From Misgurnus anguillicaudatus (taxonomy: Eukaryota; Chordata; Actinopteri; Cypriniformes; Cobitidae): a DNA stretch of 64,000 nt. The position numbers were made by a program, and so were the translations under genes. The stretch spans positions 4,277,194 through 4,341,193 of the forward strand of contig NW_027395284.1 of NCBI RefSeq assembly GCF_027580225.2, read 5' to 3'. Below the pieces are notes generated by a model. It saw only the letters and a program-made list of their open reading frames with translations. It was not told where the DNA came from and made no database searches. Below are positions 1 through 28,992 of this stretch, piece after piece; positions within the stretch are counted from its first letter, which is position 1, and the number at the start of each line of letters is the position of its first letter.

Positions 1-125
1 TTTCATCTTTTTTATTTACTGTTTTTTGACAAAAAATGTCAAGGTCATAGAATGGATTCCCAAATAATGTTGCATGTATACGGTAAATGTGAATTTTCTG
101 ATAGAATAGAAATGTACAGTATATA

Positions 126-1336
126 GACTCACCTAAAGGATTATAAGGAACACCATACTAATACTGTGTTTGATCCCCTTTCGCCTTCAGAACTGCCTTA
201 ATTCTATGTGGCATTGATTCAACAAGGTACTGAAACCATTCTTTAGAAATGTTGGCCCATATTGATAGGATAGCATCTTGCAGTTGAAGGAGATTTGTGG
301 GATGCACATCCAGGGCACGAAGCTCCCGTTTCACCACATCCCAAAAATGCCTATTGGGTTGAGATCTGGTGACTGTGGGGGCCATTTTAGTACAGTGAAC
401 TCATTGTCATGTTCAAGAAACCAATATGAAATTATTCGAGCTTTGTGACATGGTGCATTATCCTGCTGGAAGTAGCCATCAGAGGATGGGTACATGGTGG
501 TCATAAAGGGATGGACATGGTCAGAAACAATGCTCAGGTAGGCCGTGGCATTTAAACGATGCCCAATGGCACTAAGGGGCTTAAAGTGTGCCAAGAAAAC
601 ATCCCCCACACCATAACACCACCACCACCAGCCTGCACAGTGCTAACAAGGCATGATCGATCCATGTTCTCATTCTGTTTACGCCAAATTCTGACTCTAC
701 CATCTGAATGTCTCAACAGAAATCGAGACTCATCAGACCAGGCAACATTTTTCCAGTCTTCAACTGTCCAATTTTGGTGAGCTTGTGCAAATTGTAGCCT
801 CTTTTTCCTATTTGTAGTGGAGATGAGTGGTACCCGGTGGGGTCTTCTGCTGTTGTAGCCCATCCGCCTCAAGGTTGTCCGTGTTGTGGCTTCACAAATG
901 CTTTGCTGCATACCTCAGTTGTAATGAGTGGTTATTTTAGTCAAGGTTGCTCTTCTATCAGCTTGAATCAGTCGACTCCTCTGACCTCTAGCATCATGGC
1001 ATTTTTGCCCACAGGACTGCCGCATACTGGATGTTTTTCCTTTTTCACACCATTCTTTGTAAACACTAGAAATGGTTGTGCGCGGAAATCCCAGTAACTG
1101 AGCAGATTGTGAAATACTTAGACCGGCCCATCTGGCACCAACAACCATGCCACGCACAAAATTGCTTAAATCACCTTTCTTTCCCATTCTGACATTCAGT
1201 TTGGAGTTCAGGAGATTGTTTTGACTAGGACCACACTACTAAATGCATTGAAGCAACTGCCATGTGATTGGTTGATTAGATAATTGCATTAATGAGAAAT
1301 TGAACAGGTGTTCCTAATAATCCTTTAGGTGAGTGT
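126..1336 (-). mobile_element. Tc1-like DNA transposon, decayed copy 1
   Basis: The element is bounded by inverted repeats of the form ACTCACCTAAAGGATTAT (left, near 127) and the matching inverted end near 1319-1336, each beside TA-rich flanks as expected for the TA target of Tc1/mariner elements. The transposase lies on the minus strand. A helix-turn-helix N-terminal part starts at 1187 (MGKKGDLSNF). An in-frame TGA at 915-917 interrupts it. The DDE core follows from 911 with WSDES holding the first catalytic Asp. Frame changes around 550-610 and 330-390 break the rest, and the region of the catalytic Glu (DLNPI) is out of frame. The copy is therefore non-autonomous. A second copy of the same family lies at about 41641-42527. 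Confidence 0.9.
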
Positions 1337-1340
1337 ATAT

Positions 1341-2150
1341 CTTTATATGGACTGTCATCTTTACGACTATGGAATAGCAACTTTATTATTAGTACCTCAA
1401 AGGTATACACATCTGTAACTAAATGTAGTTTTAAATGTTGGTTCGAGAGGAGCTTAAACATTCAGGCCTGTCAGTATCATTATGAGCGTATATAAGGCAG
1501 CCTCCAGGCCTTTGCGTCCAGCTGCAATTCTTCCGGCATCCCTCCTCCTCCCCATTTCCTTCACTGCTACCTTTCTTCCTCTGTGCAGTTCTGTTGTGGG
1601 GGGTGTAACTTGGGGCTCGAGCCCCAGCCTCAGGTTTGCCCTCTCTGAAGGTTTAGAGCTCAGGTTCAGAGCTCCCTTCGAGGAAAGCAAGCCAATGCCA
1701 TTAATGAATGCACAGGCGAACTAGTAAATTGGTACATTTTAGGACCTTTTTAAAGGGTACTGTGCTGTTGACAGCTAAGGAATCTTTTTTTGACAGAGTA
1801 GGTTGAGGTCTTGGCAATTTTTATTCTGTTGACTTGCAGTATTTAAAAGTGGCATCATTTTCTGATGATGACCCAGAAAAACAAGTAATTGTAGCTTGCC
1901 TGGCATTGTGTGAATGTGAATATGTATGTCCAGTGTGTATAAGACCGATTGCACAGCCCACGGATATGAATGACCATCAAACTAGTAATGCTATCTGCTT
2001 GAATCTGATATTTGAATGGAACACATGACAGTCTATTGTTTTTGTATGTAAATAGTAACTCGAAACTATGCAGAAATTGAAACAGAGTGGTCATTTCTTG
2101 TGTTTATGTATATACTGTATGTACTCTGAGCTCCTGAAACTACAATTAAT
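1341..2150. other. Non-coding stretch with a TATA-like motif, no gene seen
   Basis: No exon with similarity to either gene is visible. At 1484-1500 a GCGTATATAAGG motif is followed by a C/T-rich tract (about 1500-1620) and a short direct repeat of GCTCAGGTTCAGAGCTC type. This could be the remnant of a retroelement promoter or LTR, but no paired copy or primer-binding site was found. Confidence 0.35.
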
Positions 2151-2152
2151 TC

Positions 2153-2154
<2 letters not shown>

Positions 2155-2230
<76 letters not shown>
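2155..2230. repeat. (TG)n microsatellite
   Basis: About 38 uninterrupted TG dinucleotides are followed by CGCGCA. Alternating purine-pyrimidine of this length can adopt Z-DNA and is expected to vary in length between individuals. Confidence 0.98.
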
Positions 2231-2236
<6 letters not shown>

Positions 2237-2239
2237 CTT

Positions 2240-3680
2240 GGTGAATAAAGCTGAAACTGATGATTATTATCAATGCCTCCAGTTTATAGACTCCTCTGTG
2301 AGGTCTTTGTCTGAACCACAGAGTTAAAATGCACACATACAGACACGTCTACACAAAGAGCAATGCGAAATTCAGATTCGGAATGGGATAATACATTTGT
2401 CAGAAAACAGCTTGCATTTATTTAGCATTTATAGTTTTGGGGAAAAAGGATAACAGCAGTGTCTCTCCCAATCTGTCATTGACAGATCTGTGGGTACAGT
2501 GTACAGTACAATGAGGATCAGCTGTTTAATGAATTATTAATGAACATAAGCACAGTGAGGCTATTGACTGTTTACTGAAAACTGAGTAAATGGGCGGCTT
2601 TACTGTCGAAACAATAGAAGAACAATAGAAGCGGCTGTCAGACCCAATATGATCTGGTGTGATATTTATCCATCTGTTTCAAAGTGTTCAAACAACAAAG
2701 AAAATATCAACAAAGGATAAACCTAGGGTTAACCCTTTAATGGCAAGTAGCAAGAAAGCATCCTTATATCTTGACATCTTCAGCACACATTCTTGTTTAT
2801 TTGTTTGTGAGAAATCGTAGATGTTGGAACAAAACTGCATGGCCCGAGTTAAGAAAAATGTACTGTCTTGGCCATGTCTTGGCCACCTTCTTCCACATCT
2901 GGAATCAATACATCACCAAAACTGAATAACACTAAACTGGCTATAAGATGAGTCAAGGACAGATGCTGGGTGGACCATGACTGCATTTGTTCAGAATGAT
3001 GTAAACACAGAAAGCAAGAGTGAACATATTTTTGAAAAAACCGAGGATGAATTTCATTTTGGGTCTTACTTCCTTAAACCATAGAGAGCTTTCAGTAAAG
3101 GCTTGAAGAATGACAAAAAACATATAAGGAACCAGAATAAGAGAAAATGACATTTCTGGACAGTTTCAACAACATTCTTTTCCTCTTTTTGTTTCGTGAA
3201 AAGCTTTGTTGTAGAAATCTGCTTGCACTCATACTGGTTACATGTCACAAGCCATATCAGTAAATGACAAAACGGCAAACCCACGTTATTTCAAAATATT
3301 ATAGATAGAAATGGATTCTCCTAATGGAGGCAGACCACACCGTTTAATTAAACCCATTAACACAATGAGAGAAATGCCCTCACTGTTTTACTTTAAAGCA
3401 TTGACTTCAGAAACTGACTCTCACATCCCTTCAGACACAATGAGCACAATACATTTCTGTAAAGCTGTAATTTGATCCACTGGATTTGATAAAGGACTGG
3501 TGAGGGTCCTAATTGAGCACCAGCGTTAACACTTGCCAGGTTAATGTCATTTAACCCTATTTCATGTTTTTGGAGACTGAGCGTTTTTATGAATCTTACA
3601 AAAATAAAACCTTTTACAAAGGTTCTTCTAATGATAATGCATTTTAAACCGTTATGTTGGCCTGAAAAAGTGTTTTAAAA
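2240..3680. other. AT-rich intergenic or intronic DNA, no feature recognised
   Basis: No open reading frame with recognisable protein similarity, RNA gene or clear terminal repeat was found. If HEATR5A continues leftward across the first gap, this DNA is intron of that gene. Confidence 0.4.
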
Positions 3681-3681
3681 C

Positions 3682-3816
3682 AGTAGATCAGTCGGTAGAG
3701 CTGTGTTAGCAGCACAGAAGGCCATGAAACTAATACCCAGAAAGCAATATATTAATAAAAATGTATTCCTTGAATGCACCGTTCTTTTTGGAAAAAAGGG
3801 TTTGCCAAATATGTAA
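3682..3816 (+). repeat. tRNA-derived SINE remnant
   Basis: The start AGATCAGTCGGTAGAGC resembles a pol III A box. Downstream the sequence follows the common cyprinid SINE layout: a degenerate B-box region (CTAATACCCAG), then AAAAATGTATTCCTTGAATG and a tail resembling TTTGGAAAAAAGGGTTTGCC. The A-box end is tRNA-like, but the anticodon arm and B box are too degraded for a functional tRNA gene. The tail resembles the 3' ends that fish SINEs share with L2-type LINEs. Confidence 0.6.
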
Positions 3817-3819
3817 CCA

Positions 3820-4476
3820 TTGACTAACACAAATGAATGCACCAATGTAATGTCGTTTTGTATTGGTCTTATTTTTTCTATCAAGTGCTTGTCTAATTCA
3901 CACTAACAGATCTGTGTTTGTTTCTGCATTGCTACTTTGATCTTTGAGTGCTTTTTTGAATGCTGCTGGGTGCCTCAAGGGTAGTTTCTGAAGCTGTTTC
4001 CTGATCCTCTTTCATCCAAGTAGCCTACAGTAGGCTACTGCATCTCTCTATCGATATCTTTTGTATGTAGTGCGCCCTATAGGTGTAACATAGTCATTAC
4101 ACCTTCATTTTCATACGTGTGTACAGTAATTTAGTAACTATTTAATATATCTAAGATAAACTATTTATCAAGATTTGGTGCAGTTCTATAGGCCTACATG
4201 ACCAGTTGGTGACAATTAAAATGCAAATAACAGCTAGTAGTGTGATGTGACATTTCCCTATAGATTGTACCTGTATATACGTGTAATTTTTTTATTCAGT
4301 GTAAAGCCATGTTTCTCATACAGTTTTTAAACATTTAAAAAATGTATAGGAAAAGAGTTGTAATGCTGTTATTCAGCCAGCAAGTGGCAGTCTGTTCATG
4401 CGCTGGTCGAAATGGCGAGAAGTAGAGGTGTGCGCTCTCGCGGTACTTTGATGTCATATGCTGACCGGTCTGCGCA
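3820..4476. other. Unassigned DNA up to the first assembly gap
   Basis: This stretch is AT-rich to about 4370. A short GC-richer segment (4381-4476) then runs into the gap. No exon with proper splice sites was recognised. An apparent short reading frame beginning ATGGCGAGAAG at 4412 runs into N and cannot be assessed. Confidence 0.35.
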
Positions 4477-4976
4477 NNNNNNNNNNNNNNNNNNNNNNNN
4501 NNNNNNNNNNNNNNNNNNNNNNNNNNNNNNNNNNNNNNNNNNNNNNNNNNNNNNNNNNNNNNNNNNNNNNNNNNNNNNNNNNNNNNNNNNNNNNNNNNNN
4601 NNNNNNNNNNNNNNNNNNNNNNNNNNNNNNNNNNNNNNNNNNNNNNNNNNNNNNNNNNNNNNNNNNNNNNNNNNNNNNNNNNNNNNNNNNNNNNNNNNNN
4701 NNNNNNNNNNNNNNNNNNNNNNNNNNNNNNNNNNNNNNNNNNNNNNNNNNNNNNNNNNNNNNNNNNNNNNNNNNNNNNNNNNNNNNNNNNNNNNNNNNNN
4801 NNNNNNNNNNNNNNNNNNNNNNNNNNNNNNNNNNNNNNNNNNNNNNNNNNNNNNNNNNNNNNNNNNNNNNNNNNNNNNNNNNNNNNNNNNNNNNNNNNNN
4901 NNNNNNNNNNNNNNNNNNNNNNNNNNNNNNNNNNNNNNNNNNNNNNNNNNNNNNNNNNNNNNNNNNNNNNNNNNNN
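4477..4976. other. Assembly gap (500 N)
   Basis: Exactly 500 N, the conventional size for a gap of unknown length. The right edge falls directly inside a HEATR5A exon. Confidence 0.99.
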
Positions 4977-22741
<17,765 letters not shown>

Positions 22742-23660
22742 ATTCAGCATTTTTAGACATGCAATGCATGATTTGAACTTTGGCGACGTCAATATTTTAA
22801 CGTCGTGTTGGTTTTATTGTTTAATCAGTTAATAATTTCTGTCTTTTATTAAATGTAGTGTTGCCTTTAAACTGTATTAACCTCTGTGAGGACGATCGGA
22901 GAAAATGCATTTTAATTCTGTGACATTGGGAGAACAGCTGAACCATGGGAGAGCTTTTTTTTATGCGTCAATACTTTAGTCTTTAATGGTTAGCCATAGC
23001 ATGCATTTTTGTGAGATGACATTTTGTCTGTATAAGCAAATGCAAACAAATCATTTCTTGCGGATATGCTGGAGCTTGCAACTAAACTTTATTCAAGATC
23101 AATGAATCACTGGGTTCTTATAAACTGGCGTATGATGACCTAACAGTTTTTTAGGTTATTTTTAATTTTCAGTATTTCGAAGACGTGTAGTTATGCTTAT
23201 TGTATGTATTTATAGTCATGTAAATGCATTTCTAAAAGGTACTTACATCTCTTATTATACTACATGAAGTCACTGCAGTACAGTATGCATTCAAGAGTGT
23301 CTACATGTACTGCTGTCATGCATGGAAATATAAGACCTCATTTAAGTTGCACTACTGGTGATTGAAGTGAAATGGATGTTCCCAATAGTTACAAAACAAA
23401 TATTCAACAACCATCACAATATTTACAGCACTATTTTTAACAGCACTACAATGCAAATGGTAGACTTACAAATATTAGTACAATGTTTTTAATACTTACA
23501 TATTGGTGCTGCCTTCTGATGGATTCAGTGATTCATTTTTACGAGCTTTTGTAACTGTACCACATATTTTGTATGTTGTAACTTGTACAGATTTAAATTT
23601 AGGGCATAATGTTTATTTTCTGATTCTACTGAAATAATAAAATCTAGTTTTGCGTCAAAT
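22742..23660 (+). promoter_or_regulatory. heatr5a: HEATR5A 3' UTR with poly(A) signal
   Basis: After the stop codon TGA at 22739-22741 there is about 0.9 kb of transposon-free AT-rich sequence. AATAAA at 23636-23641 is followed within 25 bases by GTTTTGCGTC and a T-rich stretch, a normal cleavage layout. The real cleavage site is inferred. Confidence 0.7.
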
Positions 23661-24730
23661 GTTGAAGTTTATTTAAAACATTAACGGTGAGCATAGCATG
23701 TCCCAATTTTGGATATAGCTTTTCAATTCTTATTAGGATAACTGGAAATGTGTGTAATGTAGTGCAGTTGTTATTTAACCCTAATAAGACCCTTGGGGCC
23801 AGTCTTACCCCAAGCCACTTTTCGTTAGTTAAAAAACATGGGTCCTTTTATCTCAGTGGAATAAGATTTTGTGACTTTTCCAGATTATCTGTCAAGATTC
23901 ATATAAAAACTGGGCTTGATTGTTAAAAAAAAAATAGTTCCTTGGGGTAAAAATGACCCTAATTGAAAATGATTGGGAAATGCAATTTTTTTTGTCAAAA
24001 AAAAATGTATGTATCTAGAATAAATTTGAAAATTTTAACACAGAAACACAGACTCACACACACATAAAGACACACACACACACCTACATTCAGTCAAATT
24101 TCTTTCGTATTTTGTAAAAACGGACATTTCAAAATGCATCAAAAACTATTCTAGAAAAATTCTATTCAAAAAATTCTACTATTTGAAATAATATTTATTT
24201 TTAATGTCCTTTCTAATGTTTATATAATTCTAATTTATATGTTTATATAAACATAAATTCACAAAATGTATCACTAAAGTAGTGATGTTGAGCAGTTGGC
24301 CACATCCAGTAAAATGAATGGGTCTTTATGGGCATCTGCTGGTCAAAACGATTGATTTCCTAAACTGTAATTCTTTTATGTTTTTTTCTAAACACCAAAT
24401 GGCCGAATTCAACACACAACATCTAGATCAATATCTAAAAACAATTTAAATCAAATTTAGATCATAATTTATGTGAATTTTTCATAGAAATTTGATATTT
24501 TACAGGCAAGCTAATGGTGTAGTTGAGGAATTAAGTGGTAAACAGATACAAAAGTACTTTATATCTCCCAAAACAAAGCATTAATGTATAAATGGGAATT
24601 AAACAAACAAAAAAGATATATTATTTGTATCATTAAAAATGTAAATATTTTTGTAAACACTTTTTAAATTTCTGGGGTCATTTTACCCCCACAGAACTAT
24701 AACGTGTACAGGAAAATCGGGGCTTATGTG
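23661..24730. other. Intergenic AT-rich DNA between the two genes
   Basis: The stretch begins with AACCCTAATAAGACCCTTGGGG and contains CCTTGGGGTAAAAATGACCC and GGGGTCATTTTACCCCC, which look like a diverged repeat, and a short CA-rich tract (24046-24085). No gene was seen. Confidence 0.5.
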
Positions 24731-24734
24731 TTAA

Positions 24735-25392
24735 AGGGATAGTTCACTGAAAAATGAAAATTCTGTCATCATTTACTAACCCTCCAGTTGTTCCAAACCT
24801 GTATAAATTAATTTGTTCTGCTGAACACGAAGATATTTTGAAGAATGTTTGTAACAAATCAGATCAGGGGCACCATTGACTTTCATTGTAAAAAAAAATA
24901 TACTATGGGAGTAGGGTGGCCATTCGTGCCAGTTCCGCCGGACACATCCCGAACATGTTTTCGGGTACGTTCTCCGGAAGTTGCGTTGGTCGACCGCATA
25001 CGTCATCAAGGTTTAATATTTCGGGTTTAATTTCAGAAAAGCAACCGTTACATATTAAGGTAAGAATGAAACTACAATGACTGTATGTCTTAAAAGAAAT
25101 AAATCTTAATTTTCTAATCTATTTTAACTGAAATGTGATGACGTATGCGGTCGAGCAACGCGACTTCCGGAGAACGAACCTGAAAACATGTTCGGGACGT
25201 GTCCGGCGGAACTGGCACGAATGGCCACCTTATATGGGAGTAAAAGGTGACCCAGATCTAGTTACAAGCATTTTTCAGAAAATATCTTCCTTTGTGTTTA
25301 GCAGAATAATGCAGAATAATTTATACAGGTTTGGAACAATTTGAAGGTGAGTAAATGATGAAAGATTATTCATTTTTCGGTGAACTATCATT
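24735..25392. mobile_element. TTAA foldback element, family F2, split by a hAT MITE
   Basis: TTAA at 24731-24734 and 25393-25396. The ends AGGGATAGTTCACTGAAAAA and the inverse ending GGTGAACTATCA match. The arms pair through GAAGAATGTTTGTAAC-type sequence. A 321-bp element (24912-25232) sits near the centre. Confidence 0.85.
24912..25232. mobile_element. hAT-type MITE with 8-bp target duplication TATGGGAG
   Basis: TATGGGAG occurs at 24904-24911 and 25233-25240. The ends are TAGGGTGGCCATTCGTGCC and GGCACGAATGGCCACCTTA. The inverted arms continue for about 100 bp through CGGACACATCCCGAACATG, TTCTCCGGAAGT and CATACGTCATCA. An 8-bp duplication with TAGGG-like ends is typical of hAT elements. Confidence 0.88.
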
Positions 25393-25396
25393 TTAA

Positions 25397-25700
25397 AGGA
25401 AAACACCACTGTTTTTCAATATTTTACTATGTTCTTACCTCAACTTAGACTAATTAATACACACCTATCTTTTTTCAATGCATGCATTTTTAATCTTTGT
25501 ACAGCTCCTCATGAATGTGTTAGCATTTAGCCTAGCCCCATTCATTCCTATGGCTCCAAACAGGGATACATTTTGAAACCACCAAACACGTCCATGTTTT
25601 TACTAGTATGTTTAACTTTGTTTAAGTTTGTTTGGAGCCATAGGAATGAACGAGGCAAGGCTTAATGTTAACACATTCACAAAGCGCTGTACAAAGATGA
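25397..25700. mobile_element. Truncated TTAA foldback, family F3 copy 2
   Basis: It starts AGGAAAACACCACTGTTTTT immediately after the TTAA that closes the neighbouring element, so the two share one target. The hairpin TAGCCTAGCCCCATTCATTC / GAATGAACGAGGCAAGGCTT is present. The right end after about 25700 is lost. Confidence 0.75.
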
Positions 25701-25889
25701 TGAACGTTAAAGAGTGTTACTTGCTGTCACTACACTAGTATTTTTTTGCATTTTATGTATTTTTATGCAATTCCACAATAATAAGAAGCGTTACATTATT
25801 AACATTACATTCTAAAAATAAAAAAATAATACATTTGCAATTTATTTAAATAATTTAATGTTTGGCTGACTCGTTGAATGTAAATAACG

Positions 25890-26280
25890 AGGTTCTTCAG
25901 CGCCCCCTGTCGCGCGGTTACATTTCTGAGCCCTGCTGCGGAGCCTCGTGATATGCGGAGCCTCGAGTCGATCTCTCGTCGGCTCTCTCCATTTCACTCA
26001 ATATATCTCACCCATCGCCTTCCCGTTTACTTTGACCTCTATCTTACAAACAACAGACGCAGGGAATGAAGAGATATTCAAGTCGTACCGTCTGACACAA
26101 CTTTCTCCAGATCCGAATTTTCTTCACCTTTGTGTGTTTTTCATCTCGTTTCGTCGTTTGGCGATAAACGGTGAGTGTTTGTGTCACCCGACGGAAGGTT
26201 TATACCTCTGCCCGACAGACGAGCTCAGGCCTCGGCCTCTCACTCAACTTAGCCCCCGGCTTTACTGGTAAACACAAGGC
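25890..26280 (+). promoter_or_regulatory. hectd1: Presumed HECTD1 promoter and non-coding first exon
   Basis: This stretch is clearly richer in G, C and CpG than its surroundings (TGTCGCGCGG, CGTCGGCTCTC, TTTCGTCGTTTGGCG). A strong donor (AAACG then GTGAGT) at 26171 would end a 5' UTR exon of roughly 200 bases that splices to the coding exon at 29786 or so. AGCGCCCCCTGTCG at 25899-25912 resembles part of a CTCF site. The start site cannot be fixed from sequence alone. Confidence 0.5.
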
Positions 26281-27544
26281 CGCGTTCTTGTTACTTTGTT
26301 TGTTTGTTGTTTTCTACCTTAAATTGTATTTAAAACTTGTCGTATGTGTGGATGGAAGACATATTTATGTTCAAAATACATTGAGTATTAAGTGGTTGAG
26401 TTTATTAGATATCTTGGAAGTGTTATAGCAGGACGCAGTTTAGCTAAACCAAGCTAACTAAATACTGTGAAAACCTAGGCCTATTACAGGCGATATTTTT
26501 AATGGCTGTTTACTTAGTTTCTGTGGAAACATATTGTCAAAATTAAGACTTTTAAACAACTGGTGAAAAATTAAACGATATAGGAGCCTTGTCATGACGA
26601 GAAAGCATACATAAGCTATCTGAACTTAAGAAAAGGAGGCCATGAGAACAAGAGGATTGAACGGTAAAAAATTACAGCTTTTTTAACATTCACCAACTTG
26701 ACGTTAAATCGCCCTTTTGAAGGTTCATAACATTATATGTAAATTATCAGACATTTTTGGGACATCGTGTTTGTTCACCTGATCGGATCTCACGAACATG
26801 TTAGATGGACGTAACGTTACATTACGAAACACGCGATATAATATTATATATCAGACGTTCTGTGCTGACCCGTGTTAACATTATGTAATGTTAATATACA
26901 GACCTTCTGTGATCAGTTTTTGGGGGGGTTGTCAGACCGGTATCATGTTGACATCGGTTGCAATTGAGTTGTTTCTAAACTTCATGAAATTAGACATTAG
27001 TCAGCTGACCTAGCAGATCAGATCAAATATCTTGAAAACGCCAGTCATATCAGCATTTAAAACAAGATGTCTATAAGTTTTTATTAGATGACTTGTGGAT
27101 CACATGGTAAAGTTGATCTCCATGCTGTAAGCCCGACATCAGACACAATTTATACTTGAAATACTTGAATATACTTCCTTATTTACTCCAAGCTCCTATA
27201 AAAAGTCCAAAAACAGATCTGTTTAAGTTTAAAAGTGCTAAAATTACATTAGTAAACCACCTTTTTTCTTACTTCTGGAGTATTTGCTTAAAATGGTTTA
27301 ACCCAGGGCTATGGCATCAGAACTTGTTTTGAACGTACAAGTCTGAAGTTCAGAGTTTAGTATACTGAATGTATTATTCGGTTTAAAATAGTGCTGTGTA
27401 AGAGTTAAAATAATATTTTTTTAAACAAAGATCAACTCAGCTGTAATATATTACAAATATTTCATTTTGTGAGTGAGCTTTTCAAAATAACTTTCTAGTC
27501 ACAGTCAGATGACTTGTATATGTTTACAAGAAAATTTTTGTAAA
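26281..27544. other. HECTD1 first intron, transposon-poor part
   Basis: Presumed 5' UTR intron sequence downstream of the GTGAGT donor at 26171. No repeat ends or RNA genes were recognised. Confidence 0.45.
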
Positions 27545-28158
27545 AGGAATAGTTCACCCAAAAATGAAAATTTAGCCCATATTGCAATCGTTCTCAAGCC
27601 AATCCTATTGTATTTGACTTTCATCTTTCATCCAAACACAAAGTTATAATAAATAATATCCTGGCTCTTTTCAGCTTTATAGACTGTTTCAGCAGTAACA
27701 ACATAAACAAGCGGCTGTCGTGGTCTGCACGTAACTTCCGGTGAACTCCGCTAAGAATAAATAACAACAAAGTCCTTTAAACGTAGTTTATTTATATAAC
27801 AAGCACAAAAGAACACATAGATTACCTAGGAAACCAAAACATTTGTTATTTTCGATGAGGCATTTGTTCAGAGATCAGTTTAGCAACTAGTCAGACCATT
27901 AAAAAACAAAACCGGAAGTAAGGTTCGGATCCAGACGTGTATCGCGTCAGCGCGCGTGCATCCGATGAAACCGTCTATACTGGCATTGGATAGTGCCCCA
28001 TTTTTAAAGCTCCAAAAGGCTCAACCATCCTAAAAAAAAAAGAATCCATACAATTATTAAATGTCTTCTGGGGTGAAGTGTTTTTTGTAAGAAAACTTTT
28101 TTTTTTACTTTATAAGCTACGGCCGTACACGTGTACACGAAATCGTTGAGGTCAGGCT

Positions 28159-28590
28159 TAGTGGTCGACCGATATGAGTTTTTTTTTTATGCCCGATATT
28201 AAGAAAGCTGTATGGCCGATTGGTTGATATAACACAAATGTTATTACAGTAAATGTGACAAACAGAAAATTAGTGAACTAAATAAACGTTGTTATGCATA
28301 ACATTTATGAAAACATATTTAAATTTATTATTAATGTGGATCTGGCATCTCGCGTTACTGTTTGGATAAGTGTGTTGAACTAGTGTGGTGTTGTGTGTTA
28401 AAAAGACTAATTATTGGTCGTTTTACTGTCTGTCCGTCTTCGTAATGAAAGTCACTCAATGTAAAGCCAAACAACAAATTTAAGTAATAGAGAAATTTAC
28501 TGGCCAATTGAAAAGATTTAACGACTGATACCGGGGGGAAAAAAATATCGGTTTATATATTGGCATCTGCAATATATTGGCCTATCACTA
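28159..28590. mobile_element. hAT-type MITE with perfect 8-bp duplication GTCAGGCT
   Basis: GTCAGGCT is repeated exactly at 28151-28158 and 28591-28598. The ends TAGTGGTCGACCGATAT and ATTGGCCTATCACTA are inverted with small differences. At 432 bp, it has no coding capacity. Confidence 0.9.
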
Positions 28591-28860
28591 GTCAGGCTAG
28601 TTTTTAAAGGATGGTCATTTTGCTGCTTTAAAAATGGGGCACTATCCAGTGCCGTTATAAACATGACACATTTTTTAATATAACTCTGAAACCGTTTTTA
28701 CTCTGTTGATACTTTTGAAAATGTTTTTAATCAAGTGCGCCCAAATATGGTTTTCAAGATTTCTAGAGGAAATAAATTTGAAACATCTTTTTAATCTTCC
28801 TTTAATTTAATTATACTTTATTCTCGCCATGAATAGTGCCTTAGAAGCTGGTATGGCGTT

Positions 28861-28888
28861 AAAAAAGAAAGAAAGAAAGAAAGAAAGA
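28861..28888. repeat. (AAAG)n short microsatellite
   Basis: About six GAAA units in a row. Confidence 0.95.
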
Positions 28889-28992
28889 ATATAACTCTGA
28901 TTGTGTTTGGTTGAAAGAGGAAAGTAATACACCTAGGTTGACTTGAGGGTGAGTAAAATATGGGCTAATTTTAATTTTGATGTTTCCTTTAA

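Larger units (their letters stand above)
27545..28988. mobile_element. Large TTAA foldback element with a hAT MITE at its centre
   Basis: The left end AGGAATAGTTCACCCAAAAA follows a degraded TTAA and the right end closes at TTAA 28989-28992. The arms pair through GGATAGTGCCCCATTTTTAA (near 27990) and AAAAATGGGGCACTATCC (near 28630). An AAAG microsatellite (about 28861-28888) is in the right arm. The hAT MITE at 28159-28590 sits between the arms. Confidence 0.75.

Noticed and set aside
2091..2336. Minus-strand frame with a His-Thr run
   Set aside because: It is a translation of the TG microsatellite.
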